Assembly: GCF_001679645.1 (NCBI RefSeq)
Contig: NZ_LRUN01000047.1
Span: 1-64,000, forward strand
DNA from: Pseudomonas bananamidigenes
GTDB lineage: Bacteria > Pseudomonadota > Gammaproteobacteria > Pseudomonadales > Pseudomonadaceae
Length of the DNA stretch: 64,000 bases
Direction of reading: 5' to 3'
In this document: positions 45,511 through 54,850 of the stretch, piece after piece
How the letters are laid out: the number at the start of each line of letters is the position of its first letter
Numbering within the stretch: position 1 is the first letter of the stretch
Notes under the pieces: model-generated
The model's input: the letters and a program-made list of their open reading frames with translations, nothing else
Databases searched by the model: none
Told to the model about the DNA's origin: nothing
Position numbers and translations under genes: made by a program

Positions 45511-46488
45511 CTATGGCAACAGAATGGTCGAGCCAGTGGTACGCCGCGCCGACAACTCGGTCTGCGCCTTCGCCGCATCCGCCAGTGGATAACGCTGACC
45601 GATATCCACTTTCAGCTTGCCGCTGGTGATCATTCCGAACAATTCATCCGCCATGCGCTGCAGGTTCTCGGCGTTGTTGGCGTAGGTCGCCAGGGTTGGC
45701 CGGGTGACGTACAGCGAGCCTTTCGCCGCCAGAATGCCCAGATTGACCCCGTCCACCGCGCCGGACGCATTGCCGAAACTCACCAGCAGCCCCCGTGGTG
45801 CCACGCAATCCAGCGAGGCGAGCCAGGTGTCCTTGCCGACGCCGTCGTAGACGACCGGGACTTTCTTCCCGTCGGTCAGTTCCAGCACTCGTTGCGCGAC
45901 ATTTTCGTGGCTGTAGTCGATGGTTTCCCAGGCGCCGTGGGCCTTGGCCAGTTCGGCTTTGGCTTGCGAGCTGACGGTGCCGATCAGCTTCACGCCCAGG
46001 GCTTTCGCCCATTGGCAGGCGAGCAAACCGACGCCGCCGGCCGCCGCGTGGAACAGAATGGTTTCGCCACCCTTGAGTTCATAAGTCTGGCGCAGCAGGT
46101 ACTGCACGGTCAGACCCTTGAGCATTACGCCCGCTGCGGTTTCGAAGCTGATGTCGTCCGGCAGGTGCACCAGATTCGCCTCGGGCAGGACATGCACGTC
46201 GCTGTACGCGCCCAGCGGACCGCTGCCGTACGCCACGCGGTCACCGACCTTGAACCGGGTAACGGCGCTGCCCACGGCCTCGACGATGCCCGCGCCTTCC
46301 GCACCCACACCCGACGGCAATGCCGGCGGCGCATACAGACCGCTGCGGTAGTAGGTGTCGATGAAGTTAAGGCCGATGGCCTTGTTGCTCACGCGGACCT
46401 GCTGCGGGCCGGGCTCGGCGGGCTGGTAGTCAATGTATTCGAGCACTTCGGGGCCGCCATGGGCGCGGAACTGGATTCGCTTGGCCAT
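45511..46488 (-). CDS. qorA: NADPH:quinone oxidoreductase
   Basis: This is a 325-residue zinc-independent medium-chain reductase that reduces quinones with NADPH. It begins MAKRIQFRAHGGPEVLEYID. The GroES-like half (about 1-125) precedes a Rossmann domain with HAAAGGVGLLACQ near 147. The start at 46488 excludes an antisense-like extension into hemF. It is divergent from hemF, as in other pseudomonads. Confidence 0.93.
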   Translation of the reverse strand: MAKRIQFRAHGGPEVLEYIDYQPAEPGPQQVRVSNKAIGLNFIDTYYRSGLYAPPALPSGVGAEGAGIVEAVGSAVTRFKVGDRVAYGSGPLGAYSDVHVLPEANLVHLPDDISFETAAGVMLKGLTVQYLLRQTYELKGGETILFHAAAGGVGLLACQWAKALGVKLIGTVSSQAKAELAKAHGAWETIDYSHENVAQRVLELTDGKKVPVVYDGVGKDTWLASLDCVAPRGLLVSFGNASGAVDGVNLGILAAKGSLYVTRPTLATYANNAENLQRMADELFGMITSGKLKVDIGQRYPLADAAKAQTELSARRTTGSTILLP

Positions 46489-46639
46489 CTGCCTACTCCT
46501 CGGGACGATTCGGAAGGCCCCTATCGAACTCCCCTGCTTGATCTTCGTCAACTGCGGCGTGCCGGCCTGCGATGGTATGCTACGCGCCCATTTGCGCCGC
46601 CCCTCGCCCACGGGGCGATGCCCGATCCAAGGTGATGCC

Positions 46640-47554
46640 ATGACGACCCGCACCGAAGCCGTAAAGGCCTATCTGCTCGACCTGCAAGACCGCATCTGCG
46701 CGGCGCTGGAATCCGAAGACGGCGGTACACGCTTCGTCGAAGACGCCTGGACCCGTGCGGCCGGCGGTGGCGGTCGCACCCGGGTGATCGAGAACGGTAC
46801 GGTGATCGAAAAGGGCGGCGTCAACTTTTCCCACGTCTTCGGCAGCGGTCTGCCGCCGTCCGCCAGCGCCCATCGTCCGGAGCTGGCCGGGCGCGGCTTC
46901 GAAGCCCTTGGCGTGTCGCTGGTGATCCATCCGCACAACCCGCATGTGCCGACGTCCCACGCCAATGTGCGTTTTTTCATCGCCGAGAAGGAAGGCGAAG
47001 AACCGGTCTGGTGGTTCGGCGGTGGCTTTGACCTGACCCCGTACTATGGCAACGAAGAAGACTGCATCCACTGGCACCGCGTCGCCGAGCAGGCCTGTGC
47101 GCCGTTCGGTGCGGACGTCTACCCGCGCTACAAGGCCTGGTGCGACACCTATTTCCACATCAAGCATCGCCATGAACCACGGGGCATCGGCGGTCTGTTC
47201 TTCGATGACCTGAACGAATGGGATTTCGACACCAGTTTCGCTTTCATGCGTGCCATCGGTGATGCCTACATCGACGCTTACCTGCCGATCGTGCAACGTC
47301 GCAAGAATGATGCGTTCACGGCCAAACAGCGTGAGTTCCAGGAATTCCGTCGCGGTCGCTATGTCGAGTTCAACCTGGTTTACGACCGTGGCACCCTGTT
47401 CGGTCTGCAATCGGGCGGGCGTACCGAGTCGATCCTGATGTCGCTGCCGCCGCAAGTGCGCTGGGCCTATGACTGGAAGGCCGAACCGGGCAGTGAAGAA
47501 GCACGCCTGACCGACTACTTCCTGCAAGACCGCGACTGGCTGGCCCAGGCCTGA
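46640..47554 (+). CDS. hemF: Oxygen-dependent coproporphyrinogen III oxidase
   Basis: HemF (304 residues) makes protoporphyrinogen IX from coproporphyrinogen III using O2, a late heme-synthesis step. The signature SHANVRFFIAEKEGEEPVWWFGGGFDLTPYY (family core near 105-135) and KHRHEPRGIGGLFFDDL are intact. Start ATG 46640. aroE follows after 9 bases. Confidence 0.97.
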   Translation: MTTRTEAVKAYLLDLQDRICAALESEDGGTRFVEDAWTRAAGGGGRTRVIENGTVIEKGGVNFSHVFGSGLPPSASAHRPELAGRGFEALGVSLVIHPHNPHVPTSHANVRFFIAEKEGEEPVWWFGGGFDLTPYYGNEEDCIHWHRVAEQACAPFGADVYPRYKAWCDTYFHIKHRHEPRGIGGLFFDDLNEWDFDTSFAFMRAIGDAYIDAYLPIVQRRKNDAFTAKQREFQEFRRGRYVEFNLVYDRGTLFGLQSGGRTESILMSLPPQVRWAYDWKAEPGSEEARLTDYFLQDRDWLAQA

Positions 47555-47563
47555 GGATTTCTG

Positions 47564-48385
47564 ATGGATCGTTACGTCGTTTTCGGTAACCCCATCGGCC
47601 ACAGCAAGTCGCCGATGATTCACAGGCTGTTCGCCGAGCAGACCGGGCAGAGCCTCGATTACAGCACCCTTCTGGCGCCGCTCGACGACTTTTCCGGCAG
47701 CGCCACGGCGTTTTTCCGCGAAGGTCGCGGCGCCAACGTGACCGTACCGTTCAAGGAAGAGGCCTACCGCCTGGCCAACAGCCTGACCGACCGTGCCCAA
47801 CGGGCGGGAGCAGTGAACACCCTGAGCAAACTCGCCGACGGCAGCCTGCTCGGGGATAACACCGACGGTGCCGGGCTGGTGCGGGACCTGACGGTCAACG
47901 CCGGGTTCAGCCTCACCGGCAAGCGCATCCTGCTGCTCGGAGCCGGTGGCGCGGTGCGTGGCGCACTGGAGCCGTTGCTGGCGGAGAAACCGGCCTCGAT
48001 GATCATTGCCAACCGTACCGTGGACAAGGCTGAGCGGCTGGCCGAGCTGTTCTGCGATCTGGGGCCGGTGTCGGCCAGCGGTTTCGACTGGCTGCGCGAG
48101 CCGGTGGACGTGATCATCAACGCCACCTCCGCCAGCCTCAGCGGCGATGTGCCGCCCATTGCTGCGAGCCTGATCGAACCGGGCAAGACCCTGTGCTACG
48201 ACATGATGTACGGCAAGGAGCCGACCGCGTTCTGCCGCTGGGCCAGCGAACAGGGCGCGGGCGTGGTGATGGATGGCTTGGGCATGCTGGCGGAACAGGC
48301 GGCGGAAGCGTTTTTCCTGTGGCGTGGCGTACGTCCCGACACGACGCCGGTTCTGGCGGAACTGCGTCGGCAGTTGACGGAATAA
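47564..48385 (+). CDS. aroE: Shikimate dehydrogenase
   Basis: AroE (273 residues) reduces 3-dehydroshikimate to shikimate with NADPH in aromatic amino-acid synthesis. The substrate-binding GNPIGHSKSP lies near 7-16, the catalytic Lys in VTVPFKEEA near 65, and the NADP loop GAGGAVRGAL near 127. It is the second gene of hemF-aroE. A REPIN lies directly after the stop. Confidence 0.96.
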   Translation: MDRYVVFGNPIGHSKSPMIHRLFAEQTGQSLDYSTLLAPLDDFSGSATAFFREGRGANVTVPFKEEAYRLANSLTDRAQRAGAVNTLSKLADGSLLGDNTDGAGLVRDLTVNAGFSLTGKRILLLGAGGAVRGALEPLLAEKPASMIIANRTVDKAERLAELFCDLGPVSASGFDWLREPVDVIINATSASLSGDVPPIAASLIEPGKTLCYDMMYGKEPTAFCRWASEQGAGVVMDGLGMLAEQAAEAFFLWRGVRPDTTPVLAELRRQLTE

Positions 48386-48389
48386 TACC

Positions 48390-48478
48390 TGTGGGAGCGA
48401 GCTTGCTCGCGATGACGTCGCCAGATCCAGAATCAATCTGACAGACAGACCGCCATCGCGAGCAAGCTCGCTCCCACA
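48390..48478. repeat. REPIN (inverted REP pair) between aroE and sulP
   Basis: Two 25-base copies (48390-48414 and 48454-48478) are perfect reverse complements, core GTGGGAGCGAGCTTGCTCGC, separated by 39 bases. This is the class of REP doublet that RAYT transposases mobilise in fluorescent pseudomonads. It may also end transcription of the convergent aroE and sulP genes. Confidence 0.9.
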
Positions 48479-48490
48479 ATGGGTTCTTCT

Positions 48491-50059
48491 TCAGTCCTCG
48501 AAGCGGATCGGGCATTTCTCCGGCCCTTCGAGTTTGCGCAACTCTTCCACCACCTGCGGTCGCGCCTGACGCAAGGTCAGGCTGCGATCCTGGCGCAGCA
48601 GGCGCCGGGCTTCCTGATGGAGCATTTCCACGCCGGAATAGTCGATGAAGTTGATCTGCTGCGCCTCGATCACCACCCGCGTGCCGTGCATCCGTTGCAG
48701 GCGCACTTGCAGGTAGTGGCTGGCGCCGAAAAAGATCGATCCGCCGACCCGCAACACATCGTCATCGCCATCGCGCCAATGTTGCACTCTCGGCTGCGAA
48801 GTGCGCTTGAGGTAGAAAAACAGCGAAGCCAGCACGCCGGCGTAAATGGCCGTCTGCAATTCCAGCAGCAACGTGGCGACGCAGGTCAGGCCCATCACTA
48901 CAAACTCGGCCCGACTGACCCGCAACAGCGCACGAATGCCGCGATGATCCACCAGCCCCCAGGCGATCAACAGAATGCTGCCGGCCATGGCCGGGATCGG
49001 AATGTGCGCGATCAGCCCTGCACCGAAAATCGCGAACAGCGCCACCCACAATGCCGAAAACACCCCGGCCAGCGGTGAACAGGCGCCGGCCTCATAGCTC
49101 AGTCCGGAACGGGTGAACGAACCGGCGGACAACGAGCCCGAAAAGAACGCCCCGACGATATTGGAAAGCCCCTGGGCGCGGACTTCCTGATTGGCATCGA
49201 GCAATTGTTGCGAGCGTGCGGCAATCGAGCGGGCAATCGACAGGCTGGTGACCAGCCCGAGCATGCCCACCGCCACGGCGCTGGGCAGCAGCCTTAAAAC
49301 CAGATCCATATCCAGCGGCAATCCGCTGAACGGCGGCAGGCGCCCGATAAAGGCACTGACCAGATGAACATGGCCGAACATCGTCGGCCACAGCCACACC
49401 GTCAGACTGCCGAGGACCAGCGTTATCAACAACGTCGGCCAGCGTGGCAGCAGTTGCTTGAGCAATACGCCCACCACCACCGTAGCGGCGCCAAGGACAA
49501 GCGAAGGTTTATCCACAGCCCCGAGATGTCGCAGCAGATCCAGCAGGCTGGCCAGTGCCGTCGCCCTGGCCGGCAGATCCAGCCCGAGCAAATTCGGCAA
49601 TTGCCCGATGGCAATCACCACCGCCGCACCCAGGGTGAAACCCAGTACCACTGAGTGCGAGACGAAATTCACCAGCGCGCCGAAGCGCAACAGCCCCAGC
49701 AGCCACTGGAAAATCCCCGCGAGAAATGTCAGCAGCAGGATCAGGGTGATGTAGTCCTGCGACGTCGGCACGGCGAGCGGACTGACGCTGGCGAACAGCA
49801 CGATCGAAATCGCCGCCGTCGGCCCGCAGATCAGATGCCAGGACGAGCCCCAAAGACAGGCGATCAGCACCGGAATGATCGCCGCATAGAGGCCGTACTC
49901 GGGGGGTAGACCGGCGATCAGGGCGTACGCAATCGACTGCGGCAGCGCGAGAATCGCACCGCTGAGGCCTACGATCAGGTCCCGTCCGACGCTGGCGCGG
50001 GTCTGCCGGGGCAGCCAGGCCAGGAAAGGGAACAGTGAGCGGCGGCTGGGGAAGGCCAT
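48491..50059 (-). CDS. SulP-family anion transporter with STAS domain
   Basis: This is a 522-residue inner-membrane transporter. About 10-12 hydrophobic segments include the SulP signature near LPQSIAYALIAGLPPEYGLY (about 39-58). A C-terminal cytoplasmic STAS domain begins around 415 (VRLQRMHGTRVVIEAQQINFIDYSG is typical). Substrates of the family are sulfate, bicarbonate or dicarboxylates, and the sequence does not say which. An exact DnaA box lies inside at 49509-49517. It stands alone between two REPINs. Confidence 0.9.
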   Translation of the reverse strand: MAFPSRRSLFPFLAWLPRQTRASVGRDLIVGLSGAILALPQSIAYALIAGLPPEYGLYAAIIPVLIACLWGSSWHLICGPTAAISIVLFASVSPLAVPTSQDYITLILLLTFLAGIFQWLLGLLRFGALVNFVSHSVVLGFTLGAAVVIAIGQLPNLLGLDLPARATALASLLDLLRHLGAVDKPSLVLGAATVVVGVLLKQLLPRWPTLLITLVLGSLTVWLWPTMFGHVHLVSAFIGRLPPFSGLPLDMDLVLRLLPSAVAVGMLGLVTSLSIARSIAARSQQLLDANQEVRAQGLSNIVGAFFSGSLSAGSFTRSGLSYEAGACSPLAGVFSALWVALFAIFGAGLIAHIPIPAMAGSILLIAWGLVDHRGIRALLRVSRAEFVVMGLTCVATLLLELQTAIYAGVLASLFFYLKRTSQPRVQHWRDGDDDVLRVGGSIFFGASHYLQVRLQRMHGTRVVIEAQQINFIDYSGVEMLHQEARRLLRQDRSLTLRQARPQVVEELRKLEGPEKCPIRFED

Positions 50060-50110
50060 GGATCCTCTCGGGTGAAATTTTGCGCAAGCGTAACAGTACA
50101 GGGCTGATCA

Positions 50111-50244
50111 TTGTGGCGAGGGAGCTTGCTCCCGCTGGAGTGCACAGCACTCCCGATCCCGCAGACTCGGCCAATGAGAAATACATCGTTGTCTGTTTTT
50201 TGGACTGTTACGCAGCCCAGCGGGAGCAAGCTCCCTCGCCACAA
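50111..50244. repeat. REPIN between sulP and choX
   Basis: Perfect 28-base inverted copies (50111-50138 and 50217-50244), core GTGGCGAGGGAGCTTGCTCC, flank a 78-base middle. They are a different subclass from the aroE-side REPIN. The gap 50060-50259 holds no gene besides this element. Confidence 0.9.
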
Positions 50245-50259
50245 AGCGGAGGTAATGAT

Positions 50260-51177
50260 TTACAGCCGGGCTTTTACGGCCGGCAACGCATCCTTCCCGT
50301 CCACCGTCTTCACGCCGTCGAGCCACTTGTCCAACACCCCCGGATTCGCCTTGATCCAGGCCTTCACCGCATCGGCATTGCTGACCTTCTTGTTCACCAC
50401 GTCGGCCATGATGCTGTTCTCCATCTCCTGCGTGAACGAAAGATTGGTCAGCAATTTGCCCACATTCGGGCAGGCCTGTGCGTAGCCCTTGCGAGTCAGG
50501 GTGTAGACACTGCCGGTGTCGCCGAAGTATTTCTCGCCACCCTTGAGGTAATGCATTTTCAGCTGCACGTTCATCGGGTGCGGGGTCCAGCCGAGGAAGG
50601 TGACGAATTTCTGTTTCTTCACCGCCCGCGAGACTTCGGCCAGCATTGCCTGTTCGCTGGACTCGATCAGCTTCCACTGACCCATGTCGAAATCGTTTTT
50701 CCTGATGATCTCCTGCAGCGAGATGTTCGCCGGAGCGCCGGAGCCGATGCCGTAGATCTTGCGGTCGAACTTGTCGGCGAACTTGTTCAGGTCGGCAAAG
50801 TCATGCACACCGGCATCCCACACGTAGTCCGGCACGGCCAGGGTGAATTCGGTGCCGTCGAGGTTCTTCGCCAGTTGCGTGACATCGCCGGTGGCCACGA
50901 ACTTGTCGTAGAAGCCCTGCTGCGCCGGCATCCAGTTGCCCAGGAAGACGTCGACCTGGCCGTCCTTCAAGCCGCCAAACGTGATGGGCACCGCGAGCGT
51001 ATCGACCTTGGCCTTGTAGCCCATGCCGTCGAGCAGAAAGCCCGCGATGGCGTTGGTCGCGGCAATGTCGCTCCAGCCGGGATCGGCCATTTTCACCGTG
51101 TCGCAGCTCTCGGCGAACGCGCTGGCGCTGCCCAGTGCCAGCACACTGACCGTCACAACTGTGGATAACTTGACCAT
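50260..51177 (-). CDS. choX: Choline ABC transporter periplasmic substrate-binding protein
   Basis: This is a 305-residue periplasmic binding protein of the OpuAC/ProX type. A signal peptide covers about 1-22 (…ASAFA). Mature residues include aromatic positions suited to a trimethylammonium cage (DPGWSDI, GNWMPAQ, VPDYVWDAG, LGWTPHPMN). It lies 16 bases after betC on the same strand, so it is part of the choline-sulfate operon, importing choline or choline sulfate. No permease or ATPase genes are adjacent, so it must use components encoded elsewhere. Symbol by family and context. Confidence 0.88.
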   Translation of the reverse strand: MVKLSTVVTVSVLALGSASAFAESCDTVKMADPGWSDIAATNAIAGFLLDGMGYKAKVDTLAVPITFGGLKDGQVDVFLGNWMPAQQGFYDKFVATGDVTQLAKNLDGTEFTLAVPDYVWDAGVHDFADLNKFADKFDRKIYGIGSGAPANISLQEIIRKNDFDMGQWKLIESSEQAMLAEVSRAVKKQKFVTFLGWTPHPMNVQLKMHYLKGGEKYFGDTGSVYTLTRKGYAQACPNVGKLLTNLSFTQEMENSIMADVVNKKVSNADAVKAWIKANPGVLDKWLDGVKTVDGKDALPAVKARL

Positions 51178-51193
51178 GGACTTCCCCTCGACT

Positions 51194-52708
51194 TTATTGG
51201 TTTTGGCAGGGTTGTGGATAACGGGCCTTGCGCTCCAGGTCATCGAGGTCGATGTGGTTGCGCATGTACTGCTGACTGGCGTCCACCAGCGGCTGGTGGT
51301 CCCAGCTCTTCAGTTTGCCGATCGTCAGCGCCTCGGCAACAAAACGCCGACGCCGCTGGCTTTCGAGCACTTCGCGATGAATGGCCGGAATGTTCCATCT
51401 GGCCCGTGCTTCGGCGAGAAAATCGTCGAACAGTTGGCGATGTTGCGGTGACTGGCTGAGTTCCTCCTCTTCGCGTGGATCGTTATCCACATCGAAAAGC
51501 AGACAAGGGTCGGTTTCGCTGTAGATAAATTTGAAAGCGCCCCGCCGGATCATCATCAGTGGGCTGACGGTGCCTTCGGCCATGTATTCGCCGAACACTT
51601 CATCGTGACCGCCCTGCCCTCGCAGATGCGGCACCAGGGAGCGGCCATCCAGCGGCAGATCCGGCTCCAGGCTGCCACCTGCCAGTTCCACGAAGGTCGG
51701 TAACAGATCGGCGGTGGACACTGCAGCGCCCACACGGCCTGCATTGAACTGACCGGGCGCACTGATCAACAGGGGCACCCGCGCGGCCATTTCGAACCAA
51801 TGCATTTTGTACCAGAGGCCTTTCTCGCCAAGCATGTCGCCGTGGTCGCCGGAGAAGACGATGATGGTGTCGTCCGTCAGCCCACAATCGTCGAGGGTTT
51901 GCAGGAGTTTGCCGACGTTGGCGTCGATATAACTGCAGGCGCCGAAATAAGCCCGGCGCGCATCGCGAATCTTGTCCACAGGCAACGGCTTGTCCCACAG
52001 GTCGTAGACCTTGAGCAAACGTTGCGAGTGCGGATCGAGTGAATGCTGATCCGGTGTGGTCGGAAGCGGGATATCCGCTTCGTCGTACAAATCCCAGAAT
52101 GCCTTGGGAATCGTGTACGGATCGTGTGGGTGCGTCATTGAAACGGTCAGGCAGAACGGCTGGTCGCCGTCCTCGCGGATGTGGTCGAACAGGTATTGCT
52201 GCGCTTTGAACACCACCTCTTCGTCGAAATCGAGCTGATTGGTGCGCACACATGGTCCGGCCTGCAGCACCGAGGACATGTTGTGGTACCAGCTCGGTCG
52301 TACATCCGGCTCGTCCCAGTTCACCGCCCAGCCGTAGTCGGCCGGGTAGATGTCGCTGGTCAGGCGCTCCTCGTAACCGTGCAGTTGATCGGGGCCGCAG
52401 AAGTGCATCTTGCCCGACAGCGCGGTGCGATAACCGAGGCGACGCAGGTAATGGGCATAGGTGGGAATGTCGGCGGGAAAATCGGCGGCGTTGTCGTAGG
52501 CGCCGATCTTGCTTGGCAATTGACCGCTGACCAGCGTGAAACGCGAGGGCGCGCACAACGGACTGTTGCAATACGCGGCGTCGAACACCACGCCTTGTTC
52601 GGAGAGACGACTCAGGTTCGGCAGTTTGATCGGCGACGGGCCGTAGAAAGGCAACATTGGCGCGGCCATTTGATCGGCCATGATGAAGAGAATGTTCTTG
52701 CGCTTCAT
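51194..52708 (-). CDS. betC: Choline-sulfatase
   Basis: BetC (504 residues) hydrolyses choline-O-sulfate to choline and sulfate. The sulfatase signature CAPSR at 52-56 provides the cysteine that becomes formylglycine. Metal ligands include the N-terminal MADQM region and SGDHGDMLGEKGLWYKMHWFE further on. The start at 52708 gives MKRKNILFIMADQM. It is divergent from the LysR gene, with 114 bases between. Three exact DnaA boxes lie close by (51160-51168 and 51213-51221 at the choX/betC ends, and 51483-51491). Confidence 0.95.
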   Translation of the reverse strand: MKRKNILFIMADQMAAPMLPFYGPSPIKLPNLSRLSEQGVVFDAAYCNSPLCAPSRFTLVSGQLPSKIGAYDNAADFPADIPTYAHYLRRLGYRTALSGKMHFCGPDQLHGYEERLTSDIYPADYGWAVNWDEPDVRPSWYHNMSSVLQAGPCVRTNQLDFDEEVVFKAQQYLFDHIREDGDQPFCLTVSMTHPHDPYTIPKAFWDLYDEADIPLPTTPDQHSLDPHSQRLLKVYDLWDKPLPVDKIRDARRAYFGACSYIDANVGKLLQTLDDCGLTDDTIIVFSGDHGDMLGEKGLWYKMHWFEMAARVPLLISAPGQFNAGRVGAAVSTADLLPTFVELAGGSLEPDLPLDGRSLVPHLRGQGGHDEVFGEYMAEGTVSPLMMIRRGAFKFIYSETDPCLLFDVDNDPREEEELSQSPQHRQLFDDFLAEARARWNIPAIHREVLESQRRRRFVAEALTIGKLKSWDHQPLVDASQQYMRNHIDLDDLERKARYPQPCQNQ

Positions 52709-52822
52709 GTGATCGCGGCATTCCATAGTGAATATTTATGCGATATTGCTGTGATCGAGCATGGATTCCACTCAATCTCTGGTAAAGCCCGTGCCGGACA
52801 ATGACTAGGATAAGCACAGCTT

Positions 52823-53773
52823 ATGTATGAAGCCCTCGGTGACCTGTCCCTCGACCTGCTGCGCGCTTTCGAGGCGGCGGCCCGTCATCGCAGTTTTACC
52901 GCCGCCGCTGTGGAGCTTGGTACCACTCAGCCGGCCATCAGCCAGCAGATCAAACGGTTGGAGGAACAGCTCGGGACGCGGCTGTTCGACCGGATTTATC
53001 GAGGCATCGAACTGACCGAGCCTGGTTCAATCCTTTTCGAGCAAGTTACCCTCGGTTTACAGAATATCGACGCAGGATTGGGTGCGATCAGCGCACAGCA
53101 ACAGCATGAAGTGTTGCAGGTCGCCACCGACTTCGCCTTCGCCGCCTACTGGTTGATGCCCCGTCTGCATCGTTTTCACGCAGCCAATCCGCAGGTCGAT
53201 GTCAGCCTGGTCACCAGCGAGCGCAATCACAACATGCTCCGGCCGGACATCGACGTTGCCGTGCTGTTCGGCGACGGTCGCTTCAAACAGGGCGAAAGTC
53301 ACTGGCTGTTCAGCGAAGAAGTGTTTCCGGTGTGCAGCCCGCAATTGCTCAAGGATCGCGTTCTGCCCTTGCCGCCCCAAGGGCTGCTGGAGTTCCCGCT
53401 GCTGCACTTGCGTGGCGAAAACAGCAGTAACTGGTTCGACTGGAGCGGCTTGTTTCGCGCACTGGAAATCCACACGCCGCCCGCGCCGGGCCAACTGCGT
53501 TTCGACAACTACACGTTGCTGATTCAAGCGGCGATTGGCGGTCAGGGCGTGGCGATTGGCTGGCGGCACCTTGTGGATAACTTGCTGGCGCAGGGCTTGT
53601 TGTGCCGGCCAATTGCCGAGACCACCCTCTCCCGCCTCGGCTATTACGTGGTACTACCCCAGCGCAAACGCCGGGGGGCGTTGATTCAGCGGTATGTCGA
53701 TTGGCTGATGGCCGAACAGGCCAGCAGCGCGCAGTCGCTGACGGGCATGGCGTTGCCTTCGATCGCTGTGTGA
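52823..53773 (+). CDS. LysR-family regulator of choline-sulfate genes
   Basis: This is a 316-residue LysR regulator. The winged helix-turn-helix covers about 8-67 (RSFTAAAVELGTTQPAISQQI), with an inducer-binding domain (about 95-300). It is divergent from betC-choX, the classic arrangement for control of the neighbour. The shared 114-base region should hold its operator, though I could not define one. An exact DnaA box at 53572-53580 encodes Val-Asp-Asn. Confidence 0.9.
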   Translation: MYEALGDLSLDLLRAFEAAARHRSFTAAAVELGTTQPAISQQIKRLEEQLGTRLFDRIYRGIELTEPGSILFEQVTLGLQNIDAGLGAISAQQQHEVLQVATDFAFAAYWLMPRLHRFHAANPQVDVSLVTSERNHNMLRPDIDVAVLFGDGRFKQGESHWLFSEEVFPVCSPQLLKDRVLPLPPQGLLEFPLLHLRGENSSNWFDWSGLFRALEIHTPPAPGQLRFDNYTLLIQAAIGGQGVAIGWRHLVDNLLAQGLLCRPIAETTLSRLGYYVVLPQRKRRGALIQRYVDWLMAEQASSAQSLTGMALPSIAV

Positions 53774-54439
53774 TCAAGGCTTCGATGCGGCAACAAAACT
53801 CACATGTTCGCCTGTATGCAGGTTCAGACGCAGTTCATCGGCAATTCCGACCGCCACCCGGTGCAGACGCTCCAACGGTTCGGCCAGGCCCGGCTCCAGC
53901 GTTGCGCCGACCTGGCTGAAATGCTCGATGGTCAGCCCCGCCACTCCACGGGGCGCATCGACCAACGTCCAGCGCAGTGAGCTGCCTTGCAGGGCCTCGC
54001 GGATTTCCCCGGCGGCGTGGCGTTGCAAGCGATCATCCGGACCCGGTTCGTCCAGCAGCGCGAAATCCCCCACGACAAACAACCGGGATACGCTCGCCGC
54101 TTGCAAACCATCGATCAGCGCATCCACCGCCAGCACCTGCTCCACCGGCCCGAGCACCACGGACTTTTCCACATGATCGCTGCTGAACGGCAGGCCCGGC
54201 GCATCCAACAGGCAGATCACCGCCGAGCTGCCGGCCACGCTCTGGTTGACCCGTTCGGCATCGAACAGATCACCGCCCTTGGTGCGCAGGCCCGGGCGTG
54301 GCGCGAGGGCGGTCAGGTCGTCGAGGATGGCGATGACTTCGTGCTGACGGCGCAGCAGTTCAGCCATCAACGCACTGCCCAGGCTACTCATGGCACCATA
54401 GAGCACCACCTTCACCACCGGGGTTTCGGCATTTTTCAT
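53774..54439 (-). CDS. NAD(P)-binding Rossmann (SDR/NmrA-like) protein
   Basis: This is a 221-residue protein. The N-terminus MKNAETPVVKVVLYGAMSSL is a nucleotide-binding fold resembling NAD(P)H-binding epimerase-like proteins, with a modified glycine loop (GAMSSLG instead of GATGxxG). I start at 54439; the longer open frame antisense to the next gene is rejected. Convergent with the LysR gene, whose stop is next to this one. Catalytic residues of true SDRs are not obvious. Function unknown. Confidence 0.75.
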   Translation of the reverse strand: MKNAETPVVKVVLYGAMSSLGSALMAELLRRQHEVIAILDDLTALAPRPGLRTKGGDLFDAERVNQSVAGSSAVICLLDAPGLPFSSDHVEKSVVLGPVEQVLAVDALIDGLQAASVSRLFVVGDFALLDEPGPDDRLQRHAAGEIREALQGSSLRWTLVDAPRGVAGLTIEHFSQVGATLEPGLAEPLERLHRVAVGIADELRLNLHTGEHVSFVAASKP

Positions 54440-54523
54440 GGCTGAGGTCCCTTTTGATTTCCATTGTATGGCGTGTGACATATTGCCAACGCCAAGGGTT
54501 CGAACCGATTCAGAGGGTTTGCG

Positions 54524-54850
54524 ATGCAGACGATCAAGGGTTACCACGCCCACGTTTATTACGACGCCGGCACCATCGAACAGGCGCGGACGCTGTGTGA
54601 GCAGGCGGCAGCGTTGTTTCCATTGAAGATGGGCCGCATGCATGAACGCCCGGTGGGCCCGCATCCGGACTGGAGTTGCCAGCTGGCCTTCGGTCCGGAG
54701 CTGATTGGCGATGTGCTGCCGTGGCTGGCACTCCATCGCAAGGGACTGGTGGTGTTTCTGCACCCGGACACCGGCGATGACTTGCTCGATCACACCGAGC
54801 ACGCAATCTGGATGGGTGCGATGCGACCGCTGGACCTGTCTGTTTTTTGA
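54524..54850 (+). CDS. DOPA 4,5-dioxygenase family protein
   Basis: This is a 108-residue protein of the small DOPA dioxygenase-like family. The histidine-rich segments GYHAHVYYD (7-15), PHPDWSCQLAF (about 46-56) and LHPDTGDDLLDHTEHAIWMG are the family hallmarks and likely metal ligands. The bacterial role is unclear. It starts at ATG 54524 and ends directly against the convergent GFA gene (stops touch). Confidence 0.88.
   Translation: MQTIKGYHAHVYYDAGTIEQARTLCEQAAALFPLKMGRMHERPVGPHPDWSCQLAFGPELIGDVLPWLALHRKGLVVFLHPDTGDDLLDHTEHAIWMGAMRPLDLSVF

Noticed and set aside
48390..48478. CRISPR-like repeat
   Set aside because: Only two copies, inverted rather than direct, no spacers or cas genes; it is a REPIN.
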